Shown here one piece after another: positions 8,516 through 17,620 of a DNA stretch of 64,000 bases. The notes under the pieces were generated by a model. The model was not told the origin of the DNA, made no database searches, and saw nothing but the letters and a program-made list of their open reading frames with translations. Position 1 is the first letter of the stretch. The number at the start of each line of letters is the position of its first letter. The position numbers were made by a program, and so were the translations under genes. Location: contig JAFEEG010000016.1 of NCBI GenBank assembly GCA_018241225.1, positions 124,001 to 188,000 on the forward strand, read 5' to 3'. This DNA is from Pseudomonadota bacterium (lineage in GTDB: Bacteria; Pseudomonadota; Gammaproteobacteria; Burkholderiales; Burkholderiaceae_C).

Positions 8516-9430
8516 TCAGATCTTCTCCTTCTGTGCAAGCTCCGACAAGAACTCACGAACGAGGCCCAGCGCCGGAGCCTCTGTCCTACCTTCGAGCGTG
8601 ATGAAGGCGAACTGTGCGCTCAGTTCGGCAGTGGGATCCACGGTCAGTTCGACAAGCTCGCCGCTGACAAGCAACTCCCTCGTCGTCGCCAGCACGCCCA
8701 GGAAGATCGCGTCGGTGCTGCGCACTGCTTCGATGAGCGCGCCGATCTCGTCGCAAGTGACATGCAACCATCGTTGGGGGTTCGCATCCCCGCCGTGGCG
8801 TTCGACGAGAAGACGCGCGATGTCGTCGCTCACGCCGGTCGAAATCAAGGGGTAGCGCCGCAGCTCTTCGAATCGCACGGCCGATCGATGTCGGGTCAGC
8901 AACGGATGCCCGCGTCGACAGACAAAGCCTGAGCGCACGGTTGGCAGCACTTCGATATTCAAGTCTTCCTGCGGAACTACGGCGCGATAGGTCACGACCA
9001 TTGCGTCGAGTGCGCGCGCCCGCAATGCGGCCCCGTGCACTTCGGCCGAGCCGCTGCGCAGTTGCAGGCCCACTTGGGGATGGTGACGCAGCATGTAGAT
9101 CAGCAAGGGCGACGAGAACACCGCGCTGGGTGCGCCGCCGAACCCAATGTGCAAGGTGCCCGCCATGCCCTCGGTGAGAAGTGCTGCGCTGCGGCGCATT
9201 TCGTGCGCTTCCATCGAGATGCGCTTGGCACGGTCGAGAACCATCGCGCCAAAGGGCGTGAGCTCGTTGCGCTTGCCGATGCGGTCGACCAGTGGCAGGC
9301 CCAGCTCCTGTTCGAGCATCTGGATGCTGCGGCTCAGTGCGGGCTGGGTGAGGTGCACCTTTTCCGAAGCCCGGCTGAAGGAGCCGGTCTCCGCCAAGGC
9401 GAGCAGATGGTCGAGCTGTTGCAGGTTCAT
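8516..9430 (-). CDS. LysR-family transcription regulator
   Basis: The 304-residue protein starts MNLQQLDHLLALAETGSFSR, with a typical LysR winged helix in residues 1-60 (KVHLTQPALSRSIQMLEQELG) and a periplasmic-binding-like effector domain behind it. The longer open frame upstream is ignored because LysR proteins begin at this ATG. It is divergent from the Bug, esterase and peptidase genes, so it most likely controls them. A perfect palindrome sits 20 bases upstream of its start and is a good operator candidate. The inducer is unknown. Confidence 0.9.
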   Translation of the reverse strand: MNLQQLDHLLALAETGSFSRASEKVHLTQPALSRSIQMLEQELGLPLVDRIGKRNELTPFGAMVLDRAKRISMEAHEMRRSAALLTEGMAGTLHIGFGGAPSAVFSSPLLIYMLRHHPQVGLQLRSGSAEVHGAALRARALDAMVVTYRAVVPQEDLNIEVLPTVRSGFVCRRGHPLLTRHRSAVRFEELRRYPLISTGVSDDIARLLVERHGGDANPQRWLHVTCDEIGALIEAVRSTDAIFLGVLATTRELLVSGELVELTVDPTAELSAQFAFITLEGRTEAPALGLVREFLSELAQKEKI

Positions 9431-9449
9431 GAGGCGTGCCGACGCGAAG

Positions 9450-9466
9450 CATGAGGGATCCTCATG
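9450..9466. promoter_or_regulatory. 17-bp palindrome, candidate LysR operator
   Basis: CATGAGG-GAT-CCTCATG is a perfect inverted repeat in the 121-bp gap between the divergent LysR and Bug genes. Position and symmetry fit a regulator-binding site. The classical T-N11-A spacing is not exact, so this is an inference from position. Confidence 0.5.
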
Positions 9467-9551
9467 ATATTCACAAAAACAATGCATTGGACAGATGGTT
9501 TGGCGGTTTTTAGCATTCGCCGCACTTCCAACCCATCGCCCGAATGCCTTC

Positions 9552-10538
9552 ATGAAACGTCTTCTGCATAGCCTGTTTGCGATGTCGCTCGCCTGCCTTT
9601 GCGCAGACGTCCCGGCGCAAGCGCCGTATCCGAGTCGCCCCGTCTCCTTGATGGTTCCGTACGCCGCGGGCGCCGCAAGTGACTTCACGGCGCGGGCGCT
9701 GAACGATCTCATCGGCAAGGAGCTGGGGGGCCCCGTCATCGTGGAGAACCTCGGCGGCGCGGGCGGCACAATTGCGGCCGGCAAGGTGCTGGCCGCACCT
9801 GCGGACGGCTATGCCGTCTTCCAGGGCTCGCCGAGCGAGCTCATCCTCGCAGGACTGGTCAACAAGGCGGTGCGGTTCAAGCCTGGCGACTTCCAATGGG
9901 TCGCTCCGGTGGCGACATCGCCGCTGGTCGTGGTGGTCAATCCGCAGGTGCCGGCGAGCACGCTGGACCAGCTGGTCGCGCTGGCGCGGGCGAGAAAAGA
10001 TCGGCCGCTGTCATACGGCACACCGGGGCCGGGCACGCTGTATCACCTGCTTGGCGAACGCTTCGTCAAGCGCACAGGTGCGCCACTCACCCACGTGCCC
10101 TACAAGGGCGGCGCCCCGCTCACGCAGGATCTCGTCGGCGGCCAGATCGATTTCGCGTTCATGCCGTACCAGGCCTTCTATGCTGAATACGCCCAGCAGG
10201 GGCGACTGCGCGTGATCGGGTTGCTGTCTCCCGGAAAGGCCCTGCCGGCGCCGTTCGCCAATGTGCAGTCCAGCGCCGACAGCAAGGAGCTGAAGGACTT
10301 CGACTTCTCGATCTGGACCGCCTACCTGGTCAAGAAGGGCACGCCCCGGCCGATCGTCGATCGGCTCAACGCGGCCATCGCCACGGCGCTGAAAGACCCC
10401 CGTGCACGCGGGCAGCTCGAACAGCAGGCCAAGTCCGTGTTCGACCCGATGCCCGTGGAGAAGGGCGAGGCGTTCTACGCCGCCGAGGTCGAGCGCTACC
10501 AGACGCTGGTCAAGGACGTGGGCTACCAGGCGCCCTGA
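9552..10538 (+). CDS. Bug/TctC-family periplasmic solute-binding protein
   Basis: A 328-residue protein with a cleavable signal peptide (MKRLLHSLFAMSLACLCADVPAQA), then YPSRPVSLMVPYAAGAASD, VIVENLGGAGGT and the HVPYKGGAPLTQDL loop. Length and motifs are normal for Bug proteins, which bind carboxylates or similar small molecules in the periplasm. It is followed by a lipoprotein esterase and an M20 peptidase on the same strand, with short gaps. The set may capture and hydrolyse an ester or peptide-like compound under the divergent LysR regulator. Confidence 0.92.
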   Translation: MKRLLHSLFAMSLACLCADVPAQAPYPSRPVSLMVPYAAGAASDFTARALNDLIGKELGGPVIVENLGGAGGTIAAGKVLAAPADGYAVFQGSPSELILAGLVNKAVRFKPGDFQWVAPVATSPLVVVVNPQVPASTLDQLVALARARKDRPLSYGTPGPGTLYHLLGERFVKRTGAPLTHVPYKGGAPLTQDLVGGQIDFAFMPYQAFYAEYAQQGRLRVIGLLSPGKALPAPFANVQSSADSKELKDFDFSIWTAYLVKKGTPRPIVDRLNAAIATALKDPRARGQLEQQAKSVFDPMPVEKGEAFYAAEVERYQTLVKDVGYQAP

Positions 10539-10565
10539 CCGCATTCATTCAACGAGGAGACATTC

Positions 10566-12233
10566 ATGAAGAACATCAGGCTGGGCCTGCTCGCGTCCGC
10601 CGTTGCCACCTGCCTTTCGGCCTGCGGTGGTGGCGAAAGCGTGCCCGCAACCGCGTCTGCAGGATCGGCACAGTCGTCGAATCCGCCCGCTTCGACGCCG
10701 GCGGAGCCTCATGCGAGCAATGCGGCAATGACCACCGAGGGGCCGGTCATGGGCGTTGACAACGCCGACACCATCGCGTTTCTGGGCATTCCCTATGCGA
10801 AGCCGCCGGTGAAAGACCTGCGATGGGCACCGCCGCAGCCTCCCGTTGCCCGCGAAGGCACGTTGAAGGCCAGCGCATTTGGAAGCGCTTGCACGCAGGC
10901 ACCCGGCGCCGAGGCCACCTCGTCGGAAGACTGTCTCTATCTGAACGTCTGGAAGCCCGCCAACGCCAAGCCGGGTGACCGCTTGCCCGTGATCTTCTAC
11001 ATCCACGGTGGCGCGTTCGTGCTCGGCTCGGGTGCCATGGGGCCGAGCCCCCTCGCGCGCCGCGGCGTGATTGTGGTGAGCATCAACTATCGGCTCGGCG
11101 CTTTCGGCTACCTCGCAAACAAGGCCCTCCAGTTGGCCAACCGCGACGGAAGCCTCGGCAACTTCGCCATCATGGACCAGCTCGCTGCCCTCGGCTGGGT
11201 CCAGCGCAACATCGAAGCCTTCGGCGGCAATCCCGGCAACATCACGCTATGGGGCACTTCGGCCGGTGCGACACAAAGTTTCTCGCTGATGCAGTCACCC
11301 AAGGCAAAGGGGCTGTTCCAGCGCGCGGTGATGCAAAGCGGCGGAGGCGCCGAGTATTCCAACCCCAGCATTGCAAGTTCCCTCGCCGTCGGCGATACCG
11401 CGGTCAGCAACTGGGGCTGCGCGGGTGTCGCGGAACCGGTGGCCTGCCTTCGCGCGCTGCCGGCCTCGGCCGTATTGGGCCAGGGTGGACTGAAATGGCG
11501 GCCGACGGTAGATAGCCAGATCATCACGCAGGTGCCCGCCCGTGCCTTTGAGTCCGGAAACTTCAACCAGGTCCCGGTGATGATCGGCGGTGTCTTCGAC
11601 GAGGGCACTCTGTTCGTCGATTCCTCGCTCGTCGCGGCGTACTACCCGCTGTATCTGAGGGGGCTGGCACCTGCGGGCTACGACACCACCGCGATCGAAG
11701 CGGCCTATCCGATCGGGAACTACGCCGTTCCGGCGCAGGGTGTCGCACGCGCCATGGGCGATGCGATGTACGCGTGCGGCAACAGCGCCAGGCGAGGCGC
11801 ACTGTCGAGATGGGTGCCGGTGTATGGATGGGAGTTCACCGACCCGCAGCTTTCCTTCCCCTCCGATCCGAAATCGTTCTACTACGGCTCGGCCCACGGC
11901 ATCGACAGCTACTACTGGACCGGGACGGTGGACGACCTGCCGACCTATCCCTACTTCGACCAGCGAGCCGCGGCGCCTGATCCTGCGACGACCGCAAAGC
12001 GAAAGGCGCTCTCGCAACAAATGGTCTCCTACCTCATCAACTTCGCGACCAACGGCGACCCCAACGGTGCCGGCGATGGGCCCGGCCCGCGCTGGCCGAC
12101 CTTCGGCGATCCGGCGGATCGCGCAATGCTCGACCTGGGCTATCCCGCGATCACGGTGACGCGCAACACATTCGAGCAGGCGCATCGCTGCGACACGTTG
12201 TGGGGGCCGGGTGTCTTCCCGGCCATGTATTGA
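10566..12233 (+). CDS. Type-B carboxylesterase, predicted lipoprotein
   Basis: The 555-residue protein begins with a lipoprotein signal (lipobox LSAC, cysteine at about residue 19), so it should be lipid-anchored at the cell envelope. It has the type-B signature EDCLYLNVW, the oxyanion motif HGGAF, the nucleophile elbow GTSAG, an acidic residue in FDEG and a His in AHGID. These enzymes hydrolyse carboxylic esters. A GAGGAG site precedes the ATG. It lies between a Bug protein and an M20 peptidase, suggesting extracytoplasmic hydrolysis before uptake. The substrate is unknown. Confidence 0.9.
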   Translation: MKNIRLGLLASAVATCLSACGGGESVPATASAGSAQSSNPPASTPAEPHASNAAMTTEGPVMGVDNADTIAFLGIPYAKPPVKDLRWAPPQPPVAREGTLKASAFGSACTQAPGAEATSSEDCLYLNVWKPANAKPGDRLPVIFYIHGGAFVLGSGAMGPSPLARRGVIVVSINYRLGAFGYLANKALQLANRDGSLGNFAIMDQLAALGWVQRNIEAFGGNPGNITLWGTSAGATQSFSLMQSPKAKGLFQRAVMQSGGGAEYSNPSIASSLAVGDTAVSNWGCAGVAEPVACLRALPASAVLGQGGLKWRPTVDSQIITQVPARAFESGNFNQVPVMIGGVFDEGTLFVDSSLVAAYYPLYLRGLAPAGYDTTAIEAAYPIGNYAVPAQGVARAMGDAMYACGNSARRGALSRWVPVYGWEFTDPQLSFPSDPKSFYYGSAHGIDSYYWTGTVDDLPTYPYFDQRAAAPDPATTAKRKALSQQMVSYLINFATNGDPNGAGDGPGPRWPTFGDPADRAMLDLGYPAITVTRNTFEQAHRCDTLWGPGVFPAMY

Positions 12234-12246
12234 TGAAGGGATGCGC

Positions 12247-13683
12247 ATGACTTCGCCCTCGCCAGAACGCGTCCTTGAATATCTTGATGCGCAGCGGCCC
12301 CGTCTGCTTGCATGGCTCAAGGACTACCTTCGCATTCCAAGCGTGAGCGCTGATCCTGCGTTTGCACCGCACATGGAGGCTGCACGCGAGTTCCTGCTCA
12401 AGCGACTGCGGCAGATCGGATTGCACGAGGTGCGCCTGCTCGATGGTGGCGGCGAACCCGCCGTGTACGGAGAATGGATGGGTGCGCCCGGCAAGCCCAC
12501 GCTCCTCGTCTATGGGCACTACGACGTGCAGCCTGCCGATCCATTGGAGCGCTGGCACACGCCGCCCTTCGAGCCCGTGGAAATCGGTGACCGACTCTAT
12601 GGGCGCGGCACGTCGGATGTGAAGGCCTCCACCACGATTGCGCTGGAAGCAGTGGCCGCCTATCTCGCCGTGGAAGCCGCGTGCCCGGTCAACATCAAAG
12701 TCTTTCTTGAGGGCGAGGAAGAAACAGGCAGTCCCTCGCTGCGCGCCATCGTTGCGAGGCACGGCACGCTGCTCCAGGCAGACGCGGTGCTGTCGGCAGA
12801 CGGGGGCCGCGCCAGTGCAACGCTGCCGACGATCAATGTGGGCGCGCGCGGCAACGCTCAGCTGGAAGTGCGGCTGCAGAGTGCCCACAAGGACCTTCAT
12901 TCAGGACGCTATGGCGGTGGCGTCCGCAATGCTCTGCACGAAATGGCGCGACTGGTCGCATCGCTGCACGATCAGGACGGCAACGTCGCGGTGAAAGGCT
13001 TCAACGCGGGGGCCGAGCCCCTGAGCGCTTCGCAGCGTGCCGACACTGCGTCTTTCGCCTATGACGAACAGGCGTTCTTCTCCTCCGTCGGAGCTGCGTC
13101 GCACGGAGAAGCAGGCTACACGGCGCGCGAGCGGATCACGCTGCGTCCGGCCCTCGACGTCAACGGCCTGTGGGGCGGCTACACGGGGCCGGGTGGCAAG
13201 ACCATCGTTCCTTGCGAGGCATTTGCGAAGATGACCGCTCGTGTGGTCGCGGGGCAGGATCCCGGCGACGTGATCCGTGCGGTACTCGGTCACCTGCGCA
13301 GCCGCTGTCCGGCCGATTGCACGTTGGATGTCGTTGCCTTGCACGAAGGCTCGCCCGCGTCGACCCTGGATCCATCGCACCCGCTCGTTCAGTCGGCTGG
13401 CTCGGTACTGCAGCGCGAGTGCGGTCGTGCGCCGATACACGTCCGGCTTGGCGCCAGCGTGCCGGTGACAGCGCTCTTCAAGGAAACGCTTGGCATCGAC
13501 ACGCTGATGTTCGGCTTCAACCTGCCGGACGAGGACGTGCATGCGCCCAACGAATTCTTCCGACTCTCGTCGATCGATGCAGGGCTTCGAGGCTGGGTGC
13601 TGCTACTGGCCACATTGGCCGAGCAGCCGCGAGAGCGCTTCCATGCTGGAGGCCGCGCGGCAGCAAAGGCATCGCAGGTGTGA
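12247..13683 (+). CDS. M20-family metallopeptidase (dipeptidase/deacylase-like)
   Basis: All di-zinc ligands expected for M20 enzymes are visible: His91 and Asp93 in GHYDVQP, Asp124 in GTSDVKA, the Glu pair in EGEEETGS, Asp in SADGGR, and the final His in EDVHAPNE. Length (478 residues) fits the carnosinase-like group, whose lid domain is also present. The ATG at 12247 is preferred over 12241 because GAAGGG then sits at proper spacing. The gene begins 13 bases after the esterase stop, so the two are probably one transcript. No signal peptide is visible, so it acts in the cytoplasm, perhaps on the product of the esterase step. Confidence 0.9.
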   Translation: MTSPSPERVLEYLDAQRPRLLAWLKDYLRIPSVSADPAFAPHMEAAREFLLKRLRQIGLHEVRLLDGGGEPAVYGEWMGAPGKPTLLVYGHYDVQPADPLERWHTPPFEPVEIGDRLYGRGTSDVKASTTIALEAVAAYLAVEAACPVNIKVFLEGEEETGSPSLRAIVARHGTLLQADAVLSADGGRASATLPTINVGARGNAQLEVRLQSAHKDLHSGRYGGGVRNALHEMARLVASLHDQDGNVAVKGFNAGAEPLSASQRADTASFAYDEQAFFSSVGAASHGEAGYTARERITLRPALDVNGLWGGYTGPGGKTIVPCEAFAKMTARVVAGQDPGDVIRAVLGHLRSRCPADCTLDVVALHEGSPASTLDPSHPLVQSAGSVLQRECGRAPIHVRLGASVPVTALFKETLGIDTLMFGFNLPDEDVHAPNEFFRLSSIDAGLRGWVLLLATLAEQPRERFHAGGRAAAKASQV

Positions 13684-14151
13684 ACGGTCGATCCAACGTT
13701 CAAGACCACACAGCAGGGTGCAGCGACCCAGGTATGGGCGGCAACCTCCACCCAGTTGAATGGCATGGGTGGGTTGTATTGTGAAGATTGCGAGATTGCA
13801 AAAGTGGATGAAAGCGAGCCGCCGTCTTTCTGCGGCGTGCGAGCTTGTGCGAGCGACCCCGAGCAGGCAGAACGCCTTTGGACACTATCTGCGCAACTTA
13901 CTGGAATTGATGCTTTCTCGACAAGGTGAATCGTTGACACGCAGCTTCGGCATCTGCGTCTGGTTGGTACAGGTGATTGCGTGACCTGCCGCCTCCGGAC
14001 TGCAGCGAAGGCCGTCTTTCGATGGATCCAGATCAAGTGTCGCAAACGGACGTTTTAGAGGTGGGAGTCAAATCCAGCGCCTTGCGAGGTCGATTTCGCA
14101 CATTAAACTAAAGATGAGGCACCCGCGGTGCCGGGGGCCTAGGAGAGCGCC
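13684..14151. other. Gene-free stretch upstream of the stress protein
   Basis: About 470 bases without a recognisable gene; one 74-residue frame (13760-13984) has no family and no good ribosome-binding site. The right end should hold the promoter of the universal stress protein gene. A small GGCACC/GGTGCC hairpin lies close upstream of its ribosome-binding site. Confidence 0.55.
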
Positions 14152-14598
14152 ATGTTCAAGCGTGTTCTCGTCGCGACCGATGGCTCCGAGTTGTCGGGTC
14201 GAGCCGTCACGGCCGCCATTGATCTTGCGTTGCTGGCCGGAGCCGAATTGGTGAGCGTCACCGTCGCCCACCTGCACGTATATAGCGCCTTTGAAGGTGC
14301 GATGGTGTTGAATCAAATGGAAACTGAACACGCCCAAGAGCAAACGAACATTGCGGCGCAGCGCCTCGTCGACTCCGTCACATCGATCGCGACCGCCAAG
14401 GGTGTTCGCCGCGCCCAGGCCATCGTCATGAAATCAAATCAGGTGGGAGAGTCCATCGTCGCCACAGCCAAGAATGAGCAGTGCGATGTGATCGTGATGG
14501 CTTCGCATGGGCGACGCGGTTTTGCGCGGCTGCTGATGGGCAGCGAAACGCTGCACGTGCTGACACACTCGCACATTCCCGTGCTGGTGCTGAGATAG
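14152..14598 (+). CDS. Universal stress protein, UspA family
   Basis: The 148-residue protein has the UspA start (RVLVATDGSELS), a Rossmann-like alternation of strands and helices, and the C-terminal ATP-binding loop SHGRRGFARLLMGSET ending in PVLVLR. UspA proteins are cytoplasmic and bind ATP or act in general stress survival. A TAGGAGA ribosome-binding site precedes the ATG. An IS256-family element has inserted about 20 bases after its stop, so downstream read-through is probably disturbed. Confidence 0.93.
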   Translation: MFKRVLVATDGSELSGRAVTAAIDLALLAGAELVSVTVAHLHVYSAFEGAMVLNQMETEHAQEQTNIAAQRLVDSVTSIATAKGVRRAQAIVMKSNQVGESIVATAKNEQCDVIVMASHGRRGFARLLMGSETLHVLTHSHIPVLVLR

Positions 14599-14657
14599 CT
14601 CCTCTCGCATGTCGAGCGGTTGATGTCCCGGGAAGTGGTGTAAGTCTTCTTTCACTC

Positions 14658-14708
14658 GCTGCACGGCAAGGCGCGTAGGGCGTAGCCCGAAGCGCCTTGC
14701 CGTGCAGC
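14658..14708. repeat. Long perfect hairpin inside the left end of the IS256-family element
   Basis: GCTGCACGGCAAGGCGC (14658-14674) and its exact complement (14692-14708) flank a 17-nt loop that itself contains GGGC/GCCC. It lies between the left terminal repeat and the transposase start. It could form in RNA entering from outside promoters and so limit transposase expression, a known strategy of some insertion sequences. Confidence 0.8.
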
Positions 14709-14792
14709 GGCCGCTCTCTTCGGGGGTGGTCATCGTGAAGTCCGGATAAGTTTGAGGTGCGACCCACCAAACTTGTCTTGAAAGAAATCACA

Positions 14793-15989
14793 ATGACCAA
14801 CGCCACTATGGCATTAGCCGAGCTCGCCGAAAAGGGAGCCGACGTCGACGTCCTGCGCCAGATGATGCAATTCATGGCCCAGCGCCTGATGGAACTCGAT
14901 GTCGAAGGACGCTGCGGCGCCGCCTACGACGAGAAGAATCCCGAACGCCTCAACAGCCGCAACGGCTATCGCGAGCGTATCTGGGACACCCGAGCCGGCA
15001 GCGTCGAGCTGAAGATCCCCAAGCTTCGCCAGGGCAGCTACTTCCCCGAGTTCCTGGAGCCGCGGCGCACCGCCGAGAAGGCGCTCACGGCCGTCATCCA
15101 GGAAGCGTATGTGCAAGGCATCTCCACCCGCTCGGTGGACGACCTGGTCAAGTCGCTGGGCATGAGCGGCGTCTCCAAGAGCCAGGTCAGCCGCCTGTGT
15201 GGCGAGCTCGACGAGCGCGTCAACGCCTTTCTGGGGCGCCAGATCGAGAGCGACTGGCCCTACCTGTGGATCGATGCGACCTACGTGAAGACGCGCGAGG
15301 CCGGGCGCATCGTGAGCGTGGCGGTAATAGTCGCCGTGGGCGTGAACACCGACGGCCAGCGTGAAGTGCTGGGCTTGAAGGTCGGTGCTTCGGAGGCCGA
15401 GCCCTTCTGGACCGAGTTCCTGCGCAGCCTGAACCGCCGGGGTCTTCGCGGCGTGAAACTTGTGATCAGCGACAGCCACGAGGGCATCAAGGCGGCCGCG
15501 GCGAAGGTGCTGAAGGCCACTTGGCAGCGTTGCCGGGTGCACTTCATGCGCAATGCCCTGGCGCATGCTGGCAAGACCCAGCGGCGCATGGTCTCGGCCG
15601 CCATCGGCACGGTGTTCGTGCAGGACTCGGCGGAGGCAGCGCGCACGCAATGGCGCTCGGTGGCCGACCAATTGCGCGACAAGTTCCCCAAGCTGGGTTC
15701 GTTGATGGATGACGCGGAGAACGACGTACTGGCCTTCATGACCTTCCCGCGGGCGCACTGGACGCAGATCTACTCGACAAATCCGCTCGAGCGGCTGAAC
15801 GCGGAGATCAAGCGACGCACGAACGTCGTGGGGATCTTCCCCAACGACGCCTCGATCACGCGGCTCGTCGGCGCCATGATGCTCGAGCAGAACGACGAGT
15901 GGTCGCTCAACCGGCGCTACATGCAGCTTGAAGGCTTGCAGACCCTGAGCGACACTGCACCCACTCGGCTGTCCGCAGTGGCTCGCTGA
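14793..15989 (+). CDS. IS256-family DDE transposase
   Basis: The 398-residue protein has family features: an N-terminal helical part, GRCGAAYDEKNPERLNSRNGYRER, the catalytic Asp region LWIDATYVKTREAGR, the second Asp in LVISDSHEGIKAA with the C-x2-H pattern RCRVHFMRN, and the Glu region STNPLERLNAEIKRRTNVVGIFPN. It is complete and lacks frameshifts. The ATG at 14793 follows AAAGAAATCACA. It lies inside recognisable inverted repeats and should mobilise the element. Confidence 0.95.
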   Translation: MTNATMALAELAEKGADVDVLRQMMQFMAQRLMELDVEGRCGAAYDEKNPERLNSRNGYRERIWDTRAGSVELKIPKLRQGSYFPEFLEPRRTAEKALTAVIQEAYVQGISTRSVDDLVKSLGMSGVSKSQVSRLCGELDERVNAFLGRQIESDWPYLWIDATYVKTREAGRIVSVAVIVAVGVNTDGQREVLGLKVGASEAEPFWTEFLRSLNRRGLRGVKLVISDSHEGIKAAAAKVLKATWQRCRVHFMRNALAHAGKTQRRMVSAAIGTVFVQDSAEAARTQWRSVADQLRDKFPKLGSLMDDAENDVLAFMTFPRAHWTQIYSTNPLERLNAEIKRRTNVVGIFPNDASITRLVGAMMLEQNDEWSLNRRYMQLEGLQTLSDTAPTRLSAVAR

Positions 15990-16058
15990 GTACCGTGCAT
16001 CTCAGCCCTGTCCGGGCTGTGGACCTACACCACGGAACGGGACACGACCTTCGAGCGG

Positions 16059-16515
16059 CGAGTGATTTACGGCCGCCAGCGGCCAACACGGCGCCTGGGC
16101 GGAGTCTGCATCGGCCCGATTCACGTTCGCAGAAAAAGCTTGAGAGCACCGTCAGGTACCTCGGAATCGATGTCGACGACGCTTTGGAAATTGCCGAACA
16201 GCTCGACGTGTAGGGTCGAGTCAGGGAGCCTTCGCTCAACGGTCGCGGGCGCGGTCAGTTGGACATCGCGGCGGCTTCGTGACCGACAGGAGTAGCTCGC
16301 GGATCTCGTCTTACTGCCGGCACCCGCGGCGGAGCTTTGAATAGATCGACGGCGCATGATGTCGGACTCATGGTGGTGATGTGGCCTACATTGGGACGGT
16401 GCGTTGTGGGACGTGGTCCGCGCCTTTGCGGTCTATTCCGGGCGCTGGTAGAGGTTGCTTCGGCGCCCGCCCACTCGGCGGTTTCCCCGATGCCTGCGAC
16501 TGTCTCCAAGCTCCT
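16059..16515. other. Gene-free stretch between IS256-family element and CheY-like gene
   Basis: About 450 bases with no supported gene; the short frames on both strands lack family similarity. Confidence 0.55.
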
Positions 16516-16914
16516 CTAGCCCAGGCCAGCAGCGGGCGAGCCGCTCAGCCCCTGGCAGAAGGCAATGAACTGATCCAGTTCCGTCTCCTTGTCGAACACT
16601 GCGTCGGCGCCGGCTTTTTGGCACCAGCTGCGCGTCGCTTCGGTTGGATAGTCGGTCAGAACGGCGACCTTCTGGCGCTCCAGGCGCTCGTGGGTCCAGC
16701 GGACCACACCCAGGCCGGTGCCTTGCTTCAGAAACAGCTCGACCACCGCCAAGTCCCATCCTTCCTTGTGTGCGGCCAACCATGCGAGCGCCTCGCTTTC
16801 TGACTCCGCCGTTGCCAGAATCTGGGCGCCGAGCAGATCCTGCAGGGCTGGAATGAGACTCAACCGGACGTGAGAGTTGTCTTCGACTAGAAAGACTGTA
16901 AGCGGCGGGTTCAT
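16516..16914 (-). CDS. Single-domain CheY-like receiver protein with Glu at the phospho-acceptor site
   Basis: A 132-residue protein with the receiver fold and no output domain. The acidic pocket (VFLVEDNSHVR), the conserved Thr in AVLTDYPT and the Lys in VFDKETEL are present. Where receivers normally have the phosphorylated Asp (LDL), this protein has VEL: Glu59. Glu at that site often mimics the phosphorylated state or marks a pseudo-receiver. The ATG at 16914 is chosen over 16956 because the fold begins there. No histidine kinase is nearby. A DNA-binding domain is absent, so it probably works by protein contact. Confidence 0.8.
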   Translation of the reverse strand: MNPPLTVFLVEDNSHVRLSLIPALQDLLGAQILATAESESEALAWLAAHKEGWDLAVVELFLKQGTGLGVVRWTHERLERQKVAVLTDYPTEATRSWCQKAGADAVFDKETELDQFIAFCQGLSGSPAAGLG

Positions 16915-17085
16915 GAGCCAACCTAACCGCTGCAGACGGGCGCGCACGTGGGGCAATCACGCCGGCGCTGGTAGGATGACTCCCTTCAATCGCCGCGGGA
17001 TTGGAAGGCTGTGCGTAGGGGAGTAGAGCTTGAAAAGTGGCATCTTCTGATCGTAGGATTCACGTCCCAGAGTGAGATCTTCGCC

Positions 17086-17325
17086 ATGAACATCCACAAG
17101 GAGCATCCGCCCGAGAGCGAGGATTTGCTGGCGCCGCCCGAGTGGACGATGGAGCTGTTGCACGCGGAAGGCCAGCAGATTGCGGTCGTCAAATGCAGAG
17201 GCGAGCCAATGTGTCGGCTGTCGCTGGCTGCGGCTGAAACTGATCAGGAAGAGGCGCGGCGTTTGCTGGCCGACAAGGCGTGCCAGTGGATTTGGGAGTA
17301 CCGCAACCGGAGCAAGCAGGGGTGA
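17086..17325 (+). CDS. Small hypothetical protein
   Basis: The 79-residue frame from ATG 17086 (MNIHKEHPPESEDLLAPPEW) is soluble, slightly acidic in the first half, and ends with EARRLLADKACQWIWEYRNRSKQG. A strong terminator follows its stop at once, which supports a real transcript. A longer version from 17011 is possible but lacks a ribosome-binding site. No family is recognised. Confidence 0.6.
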   Translation: MNIHKEHPPESEDLLAPPEWTMELLHAEGQQIAVVKCRGEPMCRLSLAAAETDQEEARRLLADKACQWIWEYRNRSKQG

Positions 17326-17326
17326 A

Positions 17327-17349
17327 AAAGCCCGCACTCGGCGGGCTTT
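17327..17349 (+). terminator. Intrinsic terminator after the 79-residue gene
   Basis: AAAGCCCGC, a 5-nt loop and GCGGGCTTT form a 9-bp stem that includes flanking A and T bases, directly after the stop codon. Its A/T ends let it work on both strands. Confidence 0.85.
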
Positions 17350-17620
17350 AGGAATGTGGTCGCGGGCGCATTCTCATGCCGCCGCCTACAGTTTGTCTCG
17401 TTGTGGTGGCTCATGTCCGGTGCGCCGCCGTGATTCGGCGTTGCCTCGGGGTACAGCGTTGTGGCTCGGCGCACCACATGGTGCGCAACCCACGGTAGTC
17501 CCGGAGACGGGCCTCCTCAACGGCTCAAGCCATTCTATCTAGACGGACGTCACAGCCTCAGCACGGGCGCGACCCTGCCAGGGGTCATGCCCGTCTCTTC
17601 GGATGCTGGTGGACACGCTG

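Larger units (their letters stand above)
14620..16050 (+). mobile_element. IS256-family insertion sequence
   Basis: The transposase gene is bracketed by a 23-bp inverted repeat: left 14624-14646 (TGTCCCG, 4 nt, GTGGTGTAAGTC) and right 16022-16044 (complement of TGTCCCG, 4 nt, GTGGTGTAGGTC). TCGAGCGG occurs just outside both ends (14612-14619 and 16051-16058) and is a plausible 8-bp target duplication, as IS256 elements make. The exact outer limits are uncertain by about two bases because the distance from repeat to duplication differs by 2 on the two sides. Length is about 1.43 kb. The open transposase suggests an active or recent copy. Confidence 0.85.
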
